64,000 nt of DNA from the NCBI GenBank assembly GCA_950295325.1, contig OX485805.1:31235501-31299500 (forward strand), given 5' to 3'. The DNA is from Polytrichum commune (lineage: Eukaryota; Streptophyta; Polytrichopsida; Polytrichales; Polytrichaceae). A program made the position numbers and the translations under genes. This document shows, in pieces, positions 34,501-47,202 of this stretch (positions within the stretch are counted from its first letter, which is position 1; every line of letters begins with the position of its first letter). The notes beneath the pieces were generated by a model. It did no database searches. It had not been told where the DNA came from and was given only the letters and a program-made list of their open reading frames with translations.

Positions 34501-37500
34501 TACAAATGTGTTGCCCTCAACAAAAAATCAATGCAAACCCATTAGGAAGGCATATAATTTGGACAGACATTTGTGATATTTTTTTGAATGTGTTCCAAAT
34601 CTCCCCTTTACAATGTCAATTCCCAAGGGCCAAATAATCTATAAATTTTGTTTCGGAACACCCTATACTACTACCGGTTGTTCAATGGTGGTTGAAAATA
34701 TATTATCTTGTATTTGCAAGAAGGGTTGTGGCACACTACGGGGTTATGTGTAGTTCACGTTTGAGGAGGCCTTGGACAACAATTTTTTTAGTTTAAAAAT
34801 TTATTTGGACAATTAAAACACATAATTGATAAGAAGACAACTCATAAAATATAACCTTATATCAACTTGATTTGAACTTGCATCTTATTAAGAGGTAACA
34901 ACGCTTTGATTATTGTAGTGATAGATTGCTATGTGGATACTTTTAGGCACAACAAAAGGAGGTGTCATGATAGCTAGGATTTTCAAAAAACAAGATATTG
35001 GGTTGAACCCCATGTTTCATCAATCCACAACAACTAATCGACTTTAAGCGTCTCAAAATTTTTTTGTGGGTCCTTCGAGGTGCCTAATTTTAGAAACACC
35101 TAACCTATCATTTTCTTCATAATTCTTCAAATTATAATAGATGTCAACCTTCATTCATTAAAAATTTATATTACATCTAGAATATTAAAAACAAATTGTC
35201 CACAACCCCTCAAATTGCTAAAATTGGAGCACCTTTAATTGATTAGGTAACCGATTTAGGCACATCTACCTTAGGTGCTATGAAACATCACACTATTTTG
35301 AACAACCACCTTTGCTCCACCCCAAGAACACCCTCCCACTTCCACCCTCCCCTATGTTGGTTGATGATGCTCCCCCTTGCACATGAAGCTCCACCCCCAC
35401 CTCCAACCTTGAGATCCATCCTCCACATCTCCCTCCACCCTTGAGTTCTCTCGACCCCCCCCCTTCTCTCTCTCTAAGGTAGACAACCCTTATTTGGTTA
35501 CTTTTATTTTATTAGGACACCTTTATTTGAGTGGTATGTGGTTTGGCGTAGCTCCAAGACTGGGTATCAAAATGACATGTTTTAAAGAGATTGGACTATG
35601 TGTTCAAAATACGATAATCATTTTAGACTCAATAGTCAACCTAATGGGGGGGGGGGGACCTATACGATCATGTAATATACATGAAATCTTCACTTTGATA
35701 ATGAATAAGATATTCATATGAGCTCCAAGAATCGTGAGGAAAGTGGCTATGGCCTTGATATGATTTGCTAACCATCTTGTGCTAATTGTGTGTTTCATAT
35801 CCTAGCATAAGCAAGCTAGACATAAAAAGTAACCATTTAAGACCCATCTACCTTACCTCATTTCCACCCTTCCCTTATGGTAATTCGCAAAAAGTGGCAT
35901 CTATTAGACACTCGCAACATATCATTGCCCACATTTATTCATTGCTACCTTCCCACTTCGGCTCAACTTAGCTAATTACCAAATTGAAGAATCATATTCC
36001 GAGCACACAATCCAATATCTTTAAAACATATGCCAACTTTTAGCATTCACTCTTGTAGGCCCACCACTCATATATATTAGGTATGAGATTAATAATAAAA
36101 ATCTAACCAAATAAGGGTTGTCTACCTTAGGTGTTACGAAACATCACCCGAGTTTGAACAACCACCTTTGCAAAATGCTCCACTCCATGATCATGCTCAT
36201 ATTAACTCACCAAAACCTTCGCGGAGAGCGGGAATTATCGTATATGAGCGTACCTCTCATCCAACATAAAAACCTTGAAATAGTATGCAATCCCATAGAT
36301 TCTTTTAAAATTGGATTTGACACTGAAATTTGCTTTAAAGACCCCGAATTAATCTACTTGAGATGGATCAGCAACAAATCTATAGAGAGTCAAGTTTTCA
36401 TGTTGGATGGATGAGAAATACGCTTGTATAGATAATTCCCTCTCTCTCACTTCCATCCTTCCCTCCTCTCCCCTCCGCCTCCGAAGTTTGTTGATATTGC
36501 TCTCCCCTTGCTCTCACCATGCATATGAGCTCCACCATTGAGCTGCACCCCCGCCTCCACCCTTGATTTCTCTCCACTTCTTCACCCCTCCCCTCTCCAC
36601 CCTTCCCTCACCGGTATTTGTATCAAATGGCATCGAGTACTCCACTCCCAACGTATTGTTGTTCACAATTATTTATTATTAATAGCTTCTCACTTTGAAA
36701 TTGAAACTAAGAACAACTGTTCCCTAGGGTTTTGGGATATAAAAGAGGAGAGACATTAAGGAGGGTCATATTACAGAGATTATCATATTTTGAGTATATA
36801 TTCCAATCTCTCTTAAACATATGTCTTTTTGGTAACTATTTAACAAGCCACATCTAACCACATGTTGCTCAAATATAGGTGTCCGATAAAAACCAATTAC
36901 CAAATCATGCATGTCTACCTTACCAATGTTAATCGGACATTTTTTCACTCTACACCCACTTCTCAAAAAATAAGGTGCATGGCCATTTCTTTGGTTAGTT
37001 ATCTTGATCATACACCTATATTTGAGTGGTGTATTATGGTTAGGTTAGATCTACAAACCAAATCCAACAAGACATGTGTTTAAAAGAGATTGGACTATAT
37101 GCTCAAAATTTATCAACCATTCTACAGTCAAGAGGCAACACAGTGGGGGGACCTAGGTAATCATTTAAATAATCAACACAAATGCACTTTCAATATTCGT
37201 AACCAAAACAAGAGAAGTCCGATTTGGTGATGTTTCATCATAGATTTGCATGCAACACGAGTTCCATTGCGTTAACCTAATCAATAGAAGTTGGGGAACA
37301 TGAAAATCAAGCCCCTTAACACCCACATATTTACAAAAGACGCAATTAGTGCAAGATGATTAGCAAATTCAAACCATATCCATAGCCATTTTCCTCAAAA
37401 ATATTTGAGCTAATAACATGTATATTTTGTTTATTCTCTCATTAAATGGTCATATAGGTCCCATCCAATAACGTTGACTATTGATCTTAGAATGGTTGAT

Positions 37501-38145
37501 GTATTTTGAGCAAGTTACTAGTCCAATCTCTCTTAACACATGTCTTTTTGGTGTATGCTCTTAGCTAGGAAAGCTATCACAATGACATAAAGTACCACAT
37601 GACTCTAAATATCATCATATTTAGTGTAGTAGAAAACATGATCTTGGAAAGCACTTGCCATTAGATACGGGTGGTCATTGCAACATGACCTTTTTTACAT
37701 GTGTTGAGTTCAATCTACAATTGTCATATATTCAACTCGACATGTAAATGATGTTATGTTGCAATAGTATGAGCCCAAAATGAGTGCTCATATTGGTTTT
37801 ATGTTTAGAATTTATTTAGAATTGCATTTGGAGTGTTATTGAAACAATCAAAAGTATAAAAAGAGTGAGGCTTGGTGTGGATTTATGTTTAGGCCTTAAG
37901 CTTATTTTGTGTAGTGAAGTAGAAGCTTAGTGACATTAGGGAGTGTTTTGGTAAGTGAGTAGGGTTTGATGAAGCAAGAGGAAGGGCCTTGGAATTAAAT
38001 GTTTGAATTAGAACATGCCCTTGTTGGTTTAGAAGGTGAGGGTTTAATGGATAGGATAAGGTCCTACTAAGTAGGAGAAGGTTGAAGGGCTTGTGGTCTT
38101 GGGTGCCCTCCCCTCCTCCTCCTCTCCTCTCTTCACTCTCTTCTC

Positions 38146-38149
<4 letters not shown>

Positions 38150-38189
<40 letters not shown>
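38150..38189. repeat. (CT)n microsatellite, left of the nested insert
   Basis: About 20 CT units. The equivalent tract in the second family-A copy is uninterrupted. Confidence 0.95.
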
Positions 38190-38194
<5 letters not shown>

Positions 38195-40030
38195 CTGTTT
38201 TCTTGATCTTCTTGAATTTCCTGGTCTCAATCACGGGCTGCCCGGAAAATATGCAGGCAGAATGTGATATTTATACACGATCCAGAGTGCGGCAAAGCAC
38301 CAGTTTAAGCCTCACTCTGTAGCAGTCACTCTGTATCCGAAGTCACAGCTACTGATCTCTGCATACACCTACTCTGCAGGATAGCTATACAGAACACTAC
38401 AGTAGTGTTATCCTTCACCTGTAGATCTGTAACCAAGTTCCGTGCACAGAGACTGCTGAGCTCACAGAATTTACTGCAGTAACATCTGATTACCACAGTA
38501 CTAACCTCAAGATGGACAAGACAGGCAATGCTTCTGCTTCTGACGAGTTCAAGGTGGCAAGATGATCTTGAATTCTAAAAAACTTACATAGCACATACAA
38601 TATGAGAGTAACACAAATTGTGCTTATGACATTTTACTTTCTAAGTACTATATGTATGATTTTGAGAATTGTAAAGTTGGTGTAAATCCTCCTACATCTA
38701 AGGAAGGAGTTGAAACTTGTTGACATTGATAACAAGTAAGAAGGTCCGTTTACACCTGTTGTACGCTCTACTAACTTTTCTTGTAATTGTGGGGAGCATG
38801 GGCACAGGTGAGGACCTCTTCTACAAGCGGTATACGCCTTCCGAAGATCCGGTCACTCATCTCAATTTCTAAAAGATTTCATGCTCTTGAAATTGATTTG
38901 GAGTACTTCTTGTTTTTACACCATACTTTCTTTAAATACTACATTCTCTAGTAGTTCCTCAACTTATGCTCTATATGAAGCAATTGAGGAATACAATAAA
39001 GATATCAAGAATACGATTATGAGTTCTATCACACCATTGTATATGGTAAACTAAATAAAATCAGTAATTCTTGATTTCCTATACAAAATAAAGAAACGGA
39101 GTTAAGAGAACTCTGTGACCGGTCATACATATTATACTCAGATATACTCTCTTGAAGCTACATGGTTCTGACTGGCTTAAAATGTGCACCCTGAAAGGAT
39201 TTGGTATCAAGATTCTGGTGCAAGTGGAAAAATACTTATATGTTGGTATGCTGTCTGTTAGTTTATGTTCATTGATGACCAGATGGTGAGATGGGCAGGT
39301 CGGATTACTTAATATGTATTAAGTTCACATTACTGACCACAGTGGACTGAAGTGGCTGAAATCAAATTGATTCCCTAGTAATCAAGATATATATCTATAT
39401 ATCTACTTACCTGCCATATATTAAGAAATGAGTAATTCGGCTCCTCATTAAGTGCTGACCAAACTATATGCTGAGTAATTTAGACCACTGTTTATGTACA
39501 GATGTCTACACTATTTATATGGAGTTTGCAATAATAGTTGGAATCGTACTGATTCTCGACTAACCGTGCTCTCTGAAAATATTTGGGAACTATGAGAAAT
39601 TTATACATTGATATGTATACATATATATCTCCATACTTGAAATATGATGGGGAGTATTAACCTATGAGGGTATTCAACTTCCTATTCGGAGTATATATAC
39701 AACCATTTCACAGGATGGGGTGACTACTTCAGTAAACAACAAACAAAGGACTTCTCTATTGGTTATGAGTTAACTAGATCAGTTGAAATTATATCAATTC
39801 AGTCTTTATAACATTATGTATTCTTATGTATAGTCTACATAATACCAAAAAGGTGAAACTCTTCTGACAAGCCTCTTTTGGGGAAGGATGAGATATGAAG
39901 AATGAGTAATATACTTGATTACCGGGACCCTAACAAGGGATGTATGTTGTCATTACATAACTTAACCTTACCTGTATAGTGATGACATATCCTAACAGGA
40001 TAAGACAATAATCAAGACAAGATTAGTCAG
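38190..40030. other. About 1.84 kb nested within the CT tract of the family-A element
   Basis: Absent from the family-A copy at 42361-44154. No full coding region: a short frame near 38512 (MDKTGNASASDEFKVAR) and a CNCGEHGHR-like string near 38790, reminiscent of a gag zinc knuckle, are the only protein-like hints. Many TATATA motifs occur. The ends are not defined because they lie in CT repeats. Confidence 0.45.
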
Positions 40031-40068
40031 CTCTCCCTCTCCCTCTCCCTCTCCCTCTCCCTCTCCCT

Positions 40069-40127
<59 letters not shown>
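40031..40127. repeat. (CCCTCT)n followed by (CT)n
   Basis: About eight CCCTCT hexamers grade into a pure CT run on the right side of the nested sequence. Confidence 0.95.
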
Positions 40128-40129
<2 letters not shown>

Positions 40130-41139
40130 CCTCCTCTCTAGGATTTGAAGTTCTTAGAGTTAGAAAAAAAAAGGTGTGAATTAGAAAGGAGTGTATTAGG
40201 GGATTTAGTGTGATTAGGTAGGAATATTAGTGAAAGGGTCTTGGGGAGATTAGCGAGGCCAAGTAGGGGACAGTAAGGGTCAGCTGGAACCAGGTATACG
40301 GAGGCAGCTGAACCAGGCTTAAGGAGGCAGCTAAATACTTAGCGGGGACAGTAAGGAGGCAGCTGAAACCAGTTTAAGGGGGCAGCTGGAATCAGGTTTA
40401 AGGGTCAGCTGGAACCATGTTTAAGGAGGCGGCTAAATACTTAGCCGGGGCGGTGAGGCAGCTGCCGGGACAGTTGGGCCAAGGTTATTTAAAGGAGGGA
40501 GCCTTGGTGCCACCTTAGGCTAAGGAGTAGGTAATTAATTAGGCGGTCACTCAACATTAGTTCACATAATTAGTCGTTAGTAAACTAGGAGAACAAGAAG
40601 TAGTTGATAGTAGGATTAGCGGTTGAATGTGGGGTGTGAATGATATTGGGTAGCAATAGGGGGTGTCACGATTGGGATAATATAGAAGAGCGTTTGTCAA
40701 CGCTTGTAATATTATCATGGAATGGATTGTTGTGCAAGTATTGATGGGAATTTGAATGAAGTCTCACGAATTTGGTAAAATGGAGTATGGAAACATGAAT
40801 GTGATACCCATTCCCTCACCCGGACTAGGACGCTTAAGGGTGGGTGGTTTGGCCTCACAAATAGCCACCTGGTCAAATGGCAAGTGTATTCTAGGCCCCA
40901 CAATCCTACTGGTGAGGACACATCAAAGATAAACCGACATAAATGTTGAATCTTTCCTACTTGCCCACATGCCACATGCTCCTTGAAGATAGAGAATTTT
41001 TTTTTGATAATGAATAAGATATTCATACGAGTTTCGATAATAATGGATTTCTTTTTATAGGTTCATTTGCCTTATTGATAAGGTAAGAGCCTTGAAGGAT
41101 CACTTGATGGGTCAAAATCAACAAACATTTGACCCCCTA

Positions 41140-41420
41140 CACCTTCAACAAAATCAAACCCCACAAAGACAAAGCTTTTGGGGTTCAAAACATGCCTCAA
41201 ACATTCAAAATCAACACATATTTGACCTCCTACACCTTCCAAAGACCAAAACCCACAAAAATAAAGCTCTTAGGCTTCAAAATATGCATCAAACATTCAA
41301 CATCAACACACATTTGACCTCCTATACCTTCAAAAAACCAAAACTCACAAAACCAAAGCTCTTGGGCTTCAAAATATGCATCAACAGTTGAACACCAACA
41401 CACATTTGACCTCCAAAATC
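41140..41420. repeat. Tandem array of about 88-bp units (B2 copy)
   Basis: Three to four units of the same repeat as 12137-12525. The open frames crossing it arise from the repeat. Confidence 0.8.
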
Positions 41421-42706
41421 GAAACTAAAGAATCAAACTAACACAAATGAAAAAGGAAGAAGAGAAATTACCTTGAAGATGGTCACTACGACCAAGAGCA
41501 CCAAAAACATGTGTCTTTGATAATTTAGAATAAGATAACATGGCTAGAATTGCTAATCAATGTCCTATTCTTTCATTATGACACTCCATTTTGTTGTGGT
41601 GTGTAGGTTGTAGTAAGTTCTCTTTTGATGCCCTCCTTTTGACGACAATCATTGATCTCGTTGAAGATATATTCTCCACCTCGATTTGACCTTAGTAATT
41701 TAATTATGTGATTTATTTGTTTTTCTACAAAGCTTTTGTATTGTAGAAAGTTATTGAATGCTTTCGATTTATGTGTCATTAAGTATACAAGACAATATCT
41801 TGAAAGATCATTAATGAATGTAATGAAGTACACCTTGTATGTGTCCCAACTTGCATGGGTCCACATATATCTGAATGTACTATTTCCAATAATTCGGTGG
41901 CTCTATGTGTTGCTTGATTTGGAAATTTTTCTCTATGTTGTTTGCCTTTAATGCAAGATTGACATAAAGTTGTTTCATTTTCATCAAAAGATTTAAAACC
42001 TTTTGACATCATTAGAATTTGTTGCAATCTCTTTTGATTGATGTTGCCTAGTCTTAGGTGCCACAAACATGCTTTGTTTAGATATGTTGTAGCTGGTATA
42101 GCAATTTCATGATGACTAGTTGTCACATTGACACCTAATTTATATAAGCCAGGATTTAACTTGCATGTTACAATTACTTGTCCAAACTTGTTGATAAGTG
42201 TTAATATCCCAACTTTGATGCGGATTTTTCCACCGGCTATGTCTAATTGTTTGGACGAAAACAAATTCTTTGCAAGTTTCAGTATCTGTACGACATCATG
42301 TATGATCTTCTCATCACCATTTAAGAGTTTTAGGTTTACATCACCATATCTTTCTATGGTTATGAGCCCAAAATGGTTGCTCATATTTGTTTTATGTTTA
42401 GAATCTATTTAGAATTGCATTTGGAGTGTTGTTGAAACAATCAAAAGTATAAAAAGAGTGAGGCTTGGTGTGGTTTATGTTTTAGGCCTTAAGTCTATTT
42501 TGTATGGTTAATTAGAAGCTTAGTGGCATTAGGGAGTGTTTTGATTAAGTGAGTAGTGTTTGATGAAGCAAGGGGGAGGTCCTTGGATTTAAATGTTTGA
42601 TTTAGAACATGTTTTTGTTGGTTTAGGGGGTGAGGGTTTAGTGGATAGGATAAGGTCCTACTAAGTAGGAGAAGGTTAAGGGGTTTGTGGTCTTGGGTGC
42701 ACTCTC

Positions 42707-42711
<5 letters not shown>

Positions 42712-42771
<60 letters not shown>
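42712..42771. repeat. (CT)n microsatellite in the family-A element
   Basis: About 30 uninterrupted CT units. Confidence 0.95.
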
Positions 42772-42776
<5 letters not shown>

Positions 42777-42863
42777 AGGAGGTTGAGCTCTTAGAGCTCG
42801 GAAAAAATGCGGGAATTAAGTAGGGGACTTAGTGGAATTAGGTAGGGGATGGCAAGATTAAGA

Positions 42864-42995
42864 GGAGCAAGGAGCTCAGACTGAATTCAAGGTTAGTTGC
42901 TACTGCTGGAGCAAGGAGCTCGGATTGAATTCAAGGTTAGTTGCTACTGCTAGAGCTAAGGAGCTCGAACTGAATTCAAGGTTAGTGCTACTGCT
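42864..42995. repeat. Three ~45-bp tandem units
   Basis: Each unit runs GAGC(A/T)AAGGAGCTC, then GAATTCAAGGTTAGTTGCTA and CTGCTG. Confidence 0.8.
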
Positions 42996-43366
42996 GGAGC
43001 TAAGGCTGAGACCCGGAGGGAGGACCGGGTATGAGAAGGTTATTGCACCGGGTAGAAGACCGGGCACAAGCTGGGTATGGACCGGGTAGGGTCAAGGGCT
43101 AAGGGCTAAGGGCCAAGGGCCTAAGGAGGATATCGCTCCACCATTAGAGGGTGGTCTAGGGATGAGCTTTTTGTAGTGAGTGAGGGTTGGTGTGTAAATT
43201 AGTGTAGGGAGAAGGGGGTAGATAAGGAAGAGCATTTTTTAATGCTTGTACTCTTATTATGGAATAAATTGGTGTGCAAAAGTTGATGGGAAATGTAATA
43301 GATTTTTACGAAATTGGTAAGATGGAGTTATGTGAACACGAATGTGATACCCATGCCCTCACCCGG

Positions 43367-44114
43367 TGTCGTGGAGAGAGGGGTCCGCTTTAGGAAAGCA
43401 CGGGGCTTCTGGCTGCAACTGGTTTTGCTCGCCGGACCATCGAATCTTCAATTGTCCTCAAAACTTCCTCAATCTTTCAAATCTTTACAAAACATATCTA
43501 TCAATAAGTCTTACTCTCTCAAAGGATTGTTGCCAACAAAGACTTGTCCGTCTTTTTGTGGACGGTCGAAGTCTCAGCTCTTTCTATGCAAGAGCTAGCA
43601 AACTTCCCTCCACTCAAACTAGCACAACTTTGTTTTTGCTCACTCTCCTTCAAGCATGTAAACACTCAAGATAAAACAATCACATGAAAACTCAATTGCA
43701 TATTTTATTTCAAGTTTTCTTCTCCAAAAAAAACACACAACAAAAACGTCGAGCTTTCAACAACAAAAAAACTTGTCTCTCCCCACTCTCTTCTCCTCAA
43801 CCACATATATGAGATAAGGCCTCAAATCCTCCTCTTATCCTCATCACGTGATTTCTAATTATCCATTGGTCTAAAGATAAACTAAGGATAAAACTAGAAA
43901 TAAGGCTAAAAGGGTAATAAGAGTAACTAAGAGTAAAAAAGATAGATAAGAATAAAAAAGATAAACTAAAAGTTACTAAGAATAACTATGAGTAACAAAA
44001 AGGTAATCTAATTCTACTCCCTTTTACTTTCCTCCTTCATCTCCAAATGAAGGAATCACCATGAAACACAAAATACGTACACATGTAAATAATGTACGTA
44101 TTTACACTACGACA
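43367..44114. mobile_element. Solo LTR nested in the family-A element
   Basis: Starts TGTCGTGGAGAGAGG and ends CACTACGACA, a 748-bp segment with TG...CA ends. It splits the CACCCGGACTAGGACG sequence that is intact in the other family-A copy near 40817. The flanks CCGG and CTGG form a 4-bp duplication with one mismatch. Its end sequence TGTCG/CGACA resembles the solo LTR at 4410-5381, but the interiors look different. Confidence 0.7.
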
Positions 44115-44524
44115 CTGGACTAGGACGCTTAAGGGTGGGTGGTTTGGCCTCACAATGGTATATGATCTTGAGTCATCTCCTAAGTAGACAACTTGTTGAT
44201 TTTCACTTTTGTATATTTTGGGAAGCCTTCAAGTTGATGACACATATGTTGTGTCGCTCCCAAATCCACATACCATGTGGAGTTTGATGTTCCTTTAGCT
44301 ATCAAAGCTACCACATATAGCTTGTTTTTGTTGGTAACAACATTTGTTTGAGGTTGTTATTACCTTTTTCTGCAACAATTCTTGTTTTGCAATTTTTAAT
44401 CACATGTCTTTGTTTCTTGTAGTAGAAACATTTCTTATCAGCATCAACATTTGTTCTTTTAATAGGCTTGGAGTCACTACTCTCTCCCATAAAATATGAA
44501 CTTTCCCTAAAGTTCATTTTAGTA

Positions 44525-44872
44525 CTCCCTCCGTCTCAGAATAATATCGTGATTTGCTTAATTTGGCTATTTTAAGGCCAGTTTGTCTCCACACTTTGTA
44601 ACACACTTTTAATGTTGACGCAACATGTCTTGGACACCATGCTTATATCAGAAGGTTTGGTCCTGCCCAGGTGGCATAGTTGGAGCCGTAGTGGTAGTAA
44701 AGGGAAAGTAGAGCCAGCCTAGTTCAAGAAGCAGCAAGGAACTTACAAGGTCCTTTTTGTGCACGCCTTTGACTTGTCATTTATTGTGAAACAACCTTTT
44801 TTAGCAAATCAAGGTATTTTTTTGAGACAGATTTTTCAAGCAAATCACGATATTATTCTGAGACGGAGGGAG
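44525..44872. mobile_element. Stowaway-type (Tc1/mariner) MITE
   Basis: 348 bp, beginning CTCCCTCCGTCTCAGAATAA and ending with its inverse (TTATTCTGAGACGGAGGGAG), flanked by TA at 44523-44524 and 44873-44874. Copia C1 has the empty site near 25453. CTCCCTCCGT termini with TA duplication define Stowaway. The arms extend to about 35 bp (GATATTATTCTG...GCAAATCACG). Confidence 0.9.
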
Positions 44873-45157
44873 TATAAGGTTTGTTACCTTCATTAAAAAA
44901 AAATGTCTGTTACATAGAGTGTTGATGCGTTATCTGTAATAAAGTTCATATCCTTCATTAGGATTTCTTCTTGAATCAAATCCGTGATTAGTAATTGCAA
45001 GGTAATCCCTGGCTGCCTTCTTAAGGAGCTAATGAAAGATCTATAACTTGGAGGAAGACTTCTTATCAAGTGAGTATGGCTTCATGATCATGAATTGCTG
45101 AACTTGTTGCTAATAATTGCTCAAGGTGAGCTCTACAATTATGAATGTGTTTAACAA

Positions 45158-46456
45158 GGAGGACTTTAAGTACCCCCCACGAACTTTTGGGGGGGCGGGG
45201 GGATATTATGTCAGGGGCAGCCCCCGACATTTTTTCTGCACCTGACCGAAAACTGCTGCCCGCCCGCCCGATTTCGAAAAACTATTGTACTTGCATTTTT
45301 GAAGGCTACTTGTCCACAAATCCCATATTGAGTGCACTTCATTTTCAAGGTCTCAAATCCAATATATATGTTCACTTCCATTGAGTAATAAACAATTGAC
45401 TAGATTTCATTTTCAAAGTGAAACCGCCAATAAAGCATGTAATTAACTTGGAAGTCAAAAATATTACAAAATCCTCATTAGCATTGAGTTATAATTTTTG
45501 TCACTTACAATTCAAAGGGACTTTGTCATTCTAAAATGAAACTAAAATTTATTTTTTTAAATAATATTTTAATATTTTTTCAACTTATTTTCAATATATT
45601 ATATATTATATATTATCTAATATATATTCAATACCTTCTACTATCACAAAGTTTTCATACGCATTTAAACTAGTTAAGTAAGATTGAATGCAACTAAGTC
45701 TAATCATTTCGGATTAATCCTAATTAATCCTATTTAAGCCCAATTAAATCAGAAAATATGCGTACCAAATTAATTAACCCTAATTAATTATAAAATGTAC
45801 TCACTGGAATTAATCATGATTTAAATGGAATTAACTCCAGTAAATATAATTTATGACTAATTAGGCTTACTTAATTTGGTAAGCATATTTTCTGATTTAA
45901 TTGGGCTTAATTAGGATTAATCAGAATATATTAGACTTAGTTGCATTCAATCTTACTTAACTAGTTTAAATGCATATGAAAACTTTTTGATAGTAGAAGG
46001 TATTAACTATATTATATATTATATATTATACTAAACTATTAATTTTTTTTTTAATTAATCATTAATTTTAGTTTCATTTTAGATTGACAAAGTCCCTTTG
46101 AATTGTAAGTGACAAAAATTATAACCTCAGTGCTAATGAGGAATTATGTAATATTTTTGACTTCCAAGTTAATTACATACTTTATTGGCGGTTTCACTTT
46201 GAAAATGAAATCTAGTCAATTGCTTATTTACTCAATGGAAGTGAACATATAGATTGGATTTGAGACCTTGAAAATGAAGTGCACTCAATATGGGATTTGT
46301 GGACAAGTAGCCTTCAAAAATGCAAGTACAATAGTTTTTTCGAAATCGGGCCGGTGGACAACAGTTTTCGGTCGGGTGCAGACAAAATGTCGGGGGCTGC
46401 CCCTGACAGAATACTCCCCCAAAAAAAAGTTCGTGGGGGGGTACTTAACGTCCTCC
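45158..46456. mobile_element. Foldback Mutator-like MITE in copia C2
   Basis: Begins GGAGGACTTTAAGTACCCCC and ends GGGGTACTTAACGTCCTCC, with a perfect 9-bp duplication GTTTAACAA (45149-45157, 46457-46465). The uninterrupted site is in copia C1 near 25727. The arms of more than 450 bp are inverted copies. The centre near 45800 is AT-rich. Same family as 30553, 51371 and 62459. Confidence 0.9.
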
Positions 46457-47202
46457 GTTTAACAACACTTTCATTTTCTTTCATTTTTAAAGTGTGTAGT
46501 TTATTCTTTAAAAACATTTTTGTTACAACGTCATGTGATTCAAATAATTTTATTAGTTCTTGCCATGTAAGATGAGCAGATGTGCATGATTGTATACGTG
46601 AAACAATATTGTTTTGAAGGCAATTATTGATAGTTGTTAAAGACAAAAACATTTTTGTCTTCCCATGCACTTATACTTATTGCTCATGTAATAGGTAAAG
46701 GTGGGGATCCAATAGCAATTTGTGTTGCCATTTGTGCCACCGGTAAGAGTGCTACACCACTTACAAGGGGCCATAATTTTTTTGCCTTGAAAATCAATGT
46801 TAAACTATGTTTCTATATATTGAAGTAAGAACCATTATTTTTAGTACCATGGTTGATGTCCACCTTTTGTGCCATCTTCAATATGCTTGATTTAATATGA
46901 CATGTATTTAAAGTTCTTCCATGAAGATAATAAAATTGTTCCGCCATGCTTCCATTCCTTCCATTTCACTTATGGTTTGTGTTCGATTGTTTATTATGTG
47001 TTTTTTGGTGCAAGATTGGAATCACATTCCATAGGCTTGATGATTTTAATTTCATCAACAACCTCTTTCAATAAAATAAGTTGTTCTTCCATGGCCATTA
47101 CAAGCTATTTTGCAAAATCAATGCAATTCTTTTCTTGTTCAACACTATACTCATTGAACTCAAGGATCAAGCGTTCTAAACATCAAGATTGCTATGAAAC
47201 CA

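Larger units (their letters stand above)
37768..40859. mobile_element. Family-A LTR-like insertion in B2, with CT core and nested sequence
   Basis: Starts TATGAGCCCAAAATGAG and ends GGTTTGGCCTCACA, flanked by a perfect 5-bp AATAG (37763-37767, 40860-40864). The B1 equivalent near 11922 holds the empty site. The outer arms (37768-38149 and 40128-40859) match the second family-A copy at 42361-44154. The 3.09-kb length comes from about 1.8 kb of unrelated sequence lying between two (CT)n tracts. Read on the minus strand the ends are TG...TA, a known non-canonical LTR ending. A repeated GGCAGCTGGAA(C/T)CAGGTTTAAGG motif fills 40270-40450. Confidence 0.75.
31640..41513. repeat. Segmental block B, copy 2 (B2)
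   Basis: Collinear with B1 and B3. It lacks the B1 solo LTR and TIR element and carries its own family-A LTR insertion (37768-40859). It ends at a sharp junction (41513/41514) where the B sequence (CACCAAAAACATGTG) gives way to the middle of a copia integrase gene. No intact genes. Confidence 0.85.
42361..44154. mobile_element. Family-A LTR-like insertion inside copia C2
   Basis: Starts TATGAGCCCAAAATGG and ends GGTTTGGCCTCACA, with a perfect 5-bp ATGGT duplication (42356-42360, 44155-44159). The uninterrupted sequence is in copia C1 near 25079. Net length without the nested solo LTR is about 1.04 kb. It contains a (CT)n core (42712-42771), three ~45-bp units of GAATTCAAGGTTAGTTGCTA (42864-42995), and CTTAAGGGTGGGTGG at the right end. 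Confidence 0.8.

Noticed and set aside
41092-41391. Gln/His/Lys-rich 99-codon frame
   Set aside because: It is the translation of the ~88-bp tandem repeat, with the peptide recurring each unit, and is not conserved in the B1 copy.
44601-44760. GC-richer interior of the Stowaway element as a captured gene piece
   Set aside because: No open frame of note. It is simply the MITE interior.
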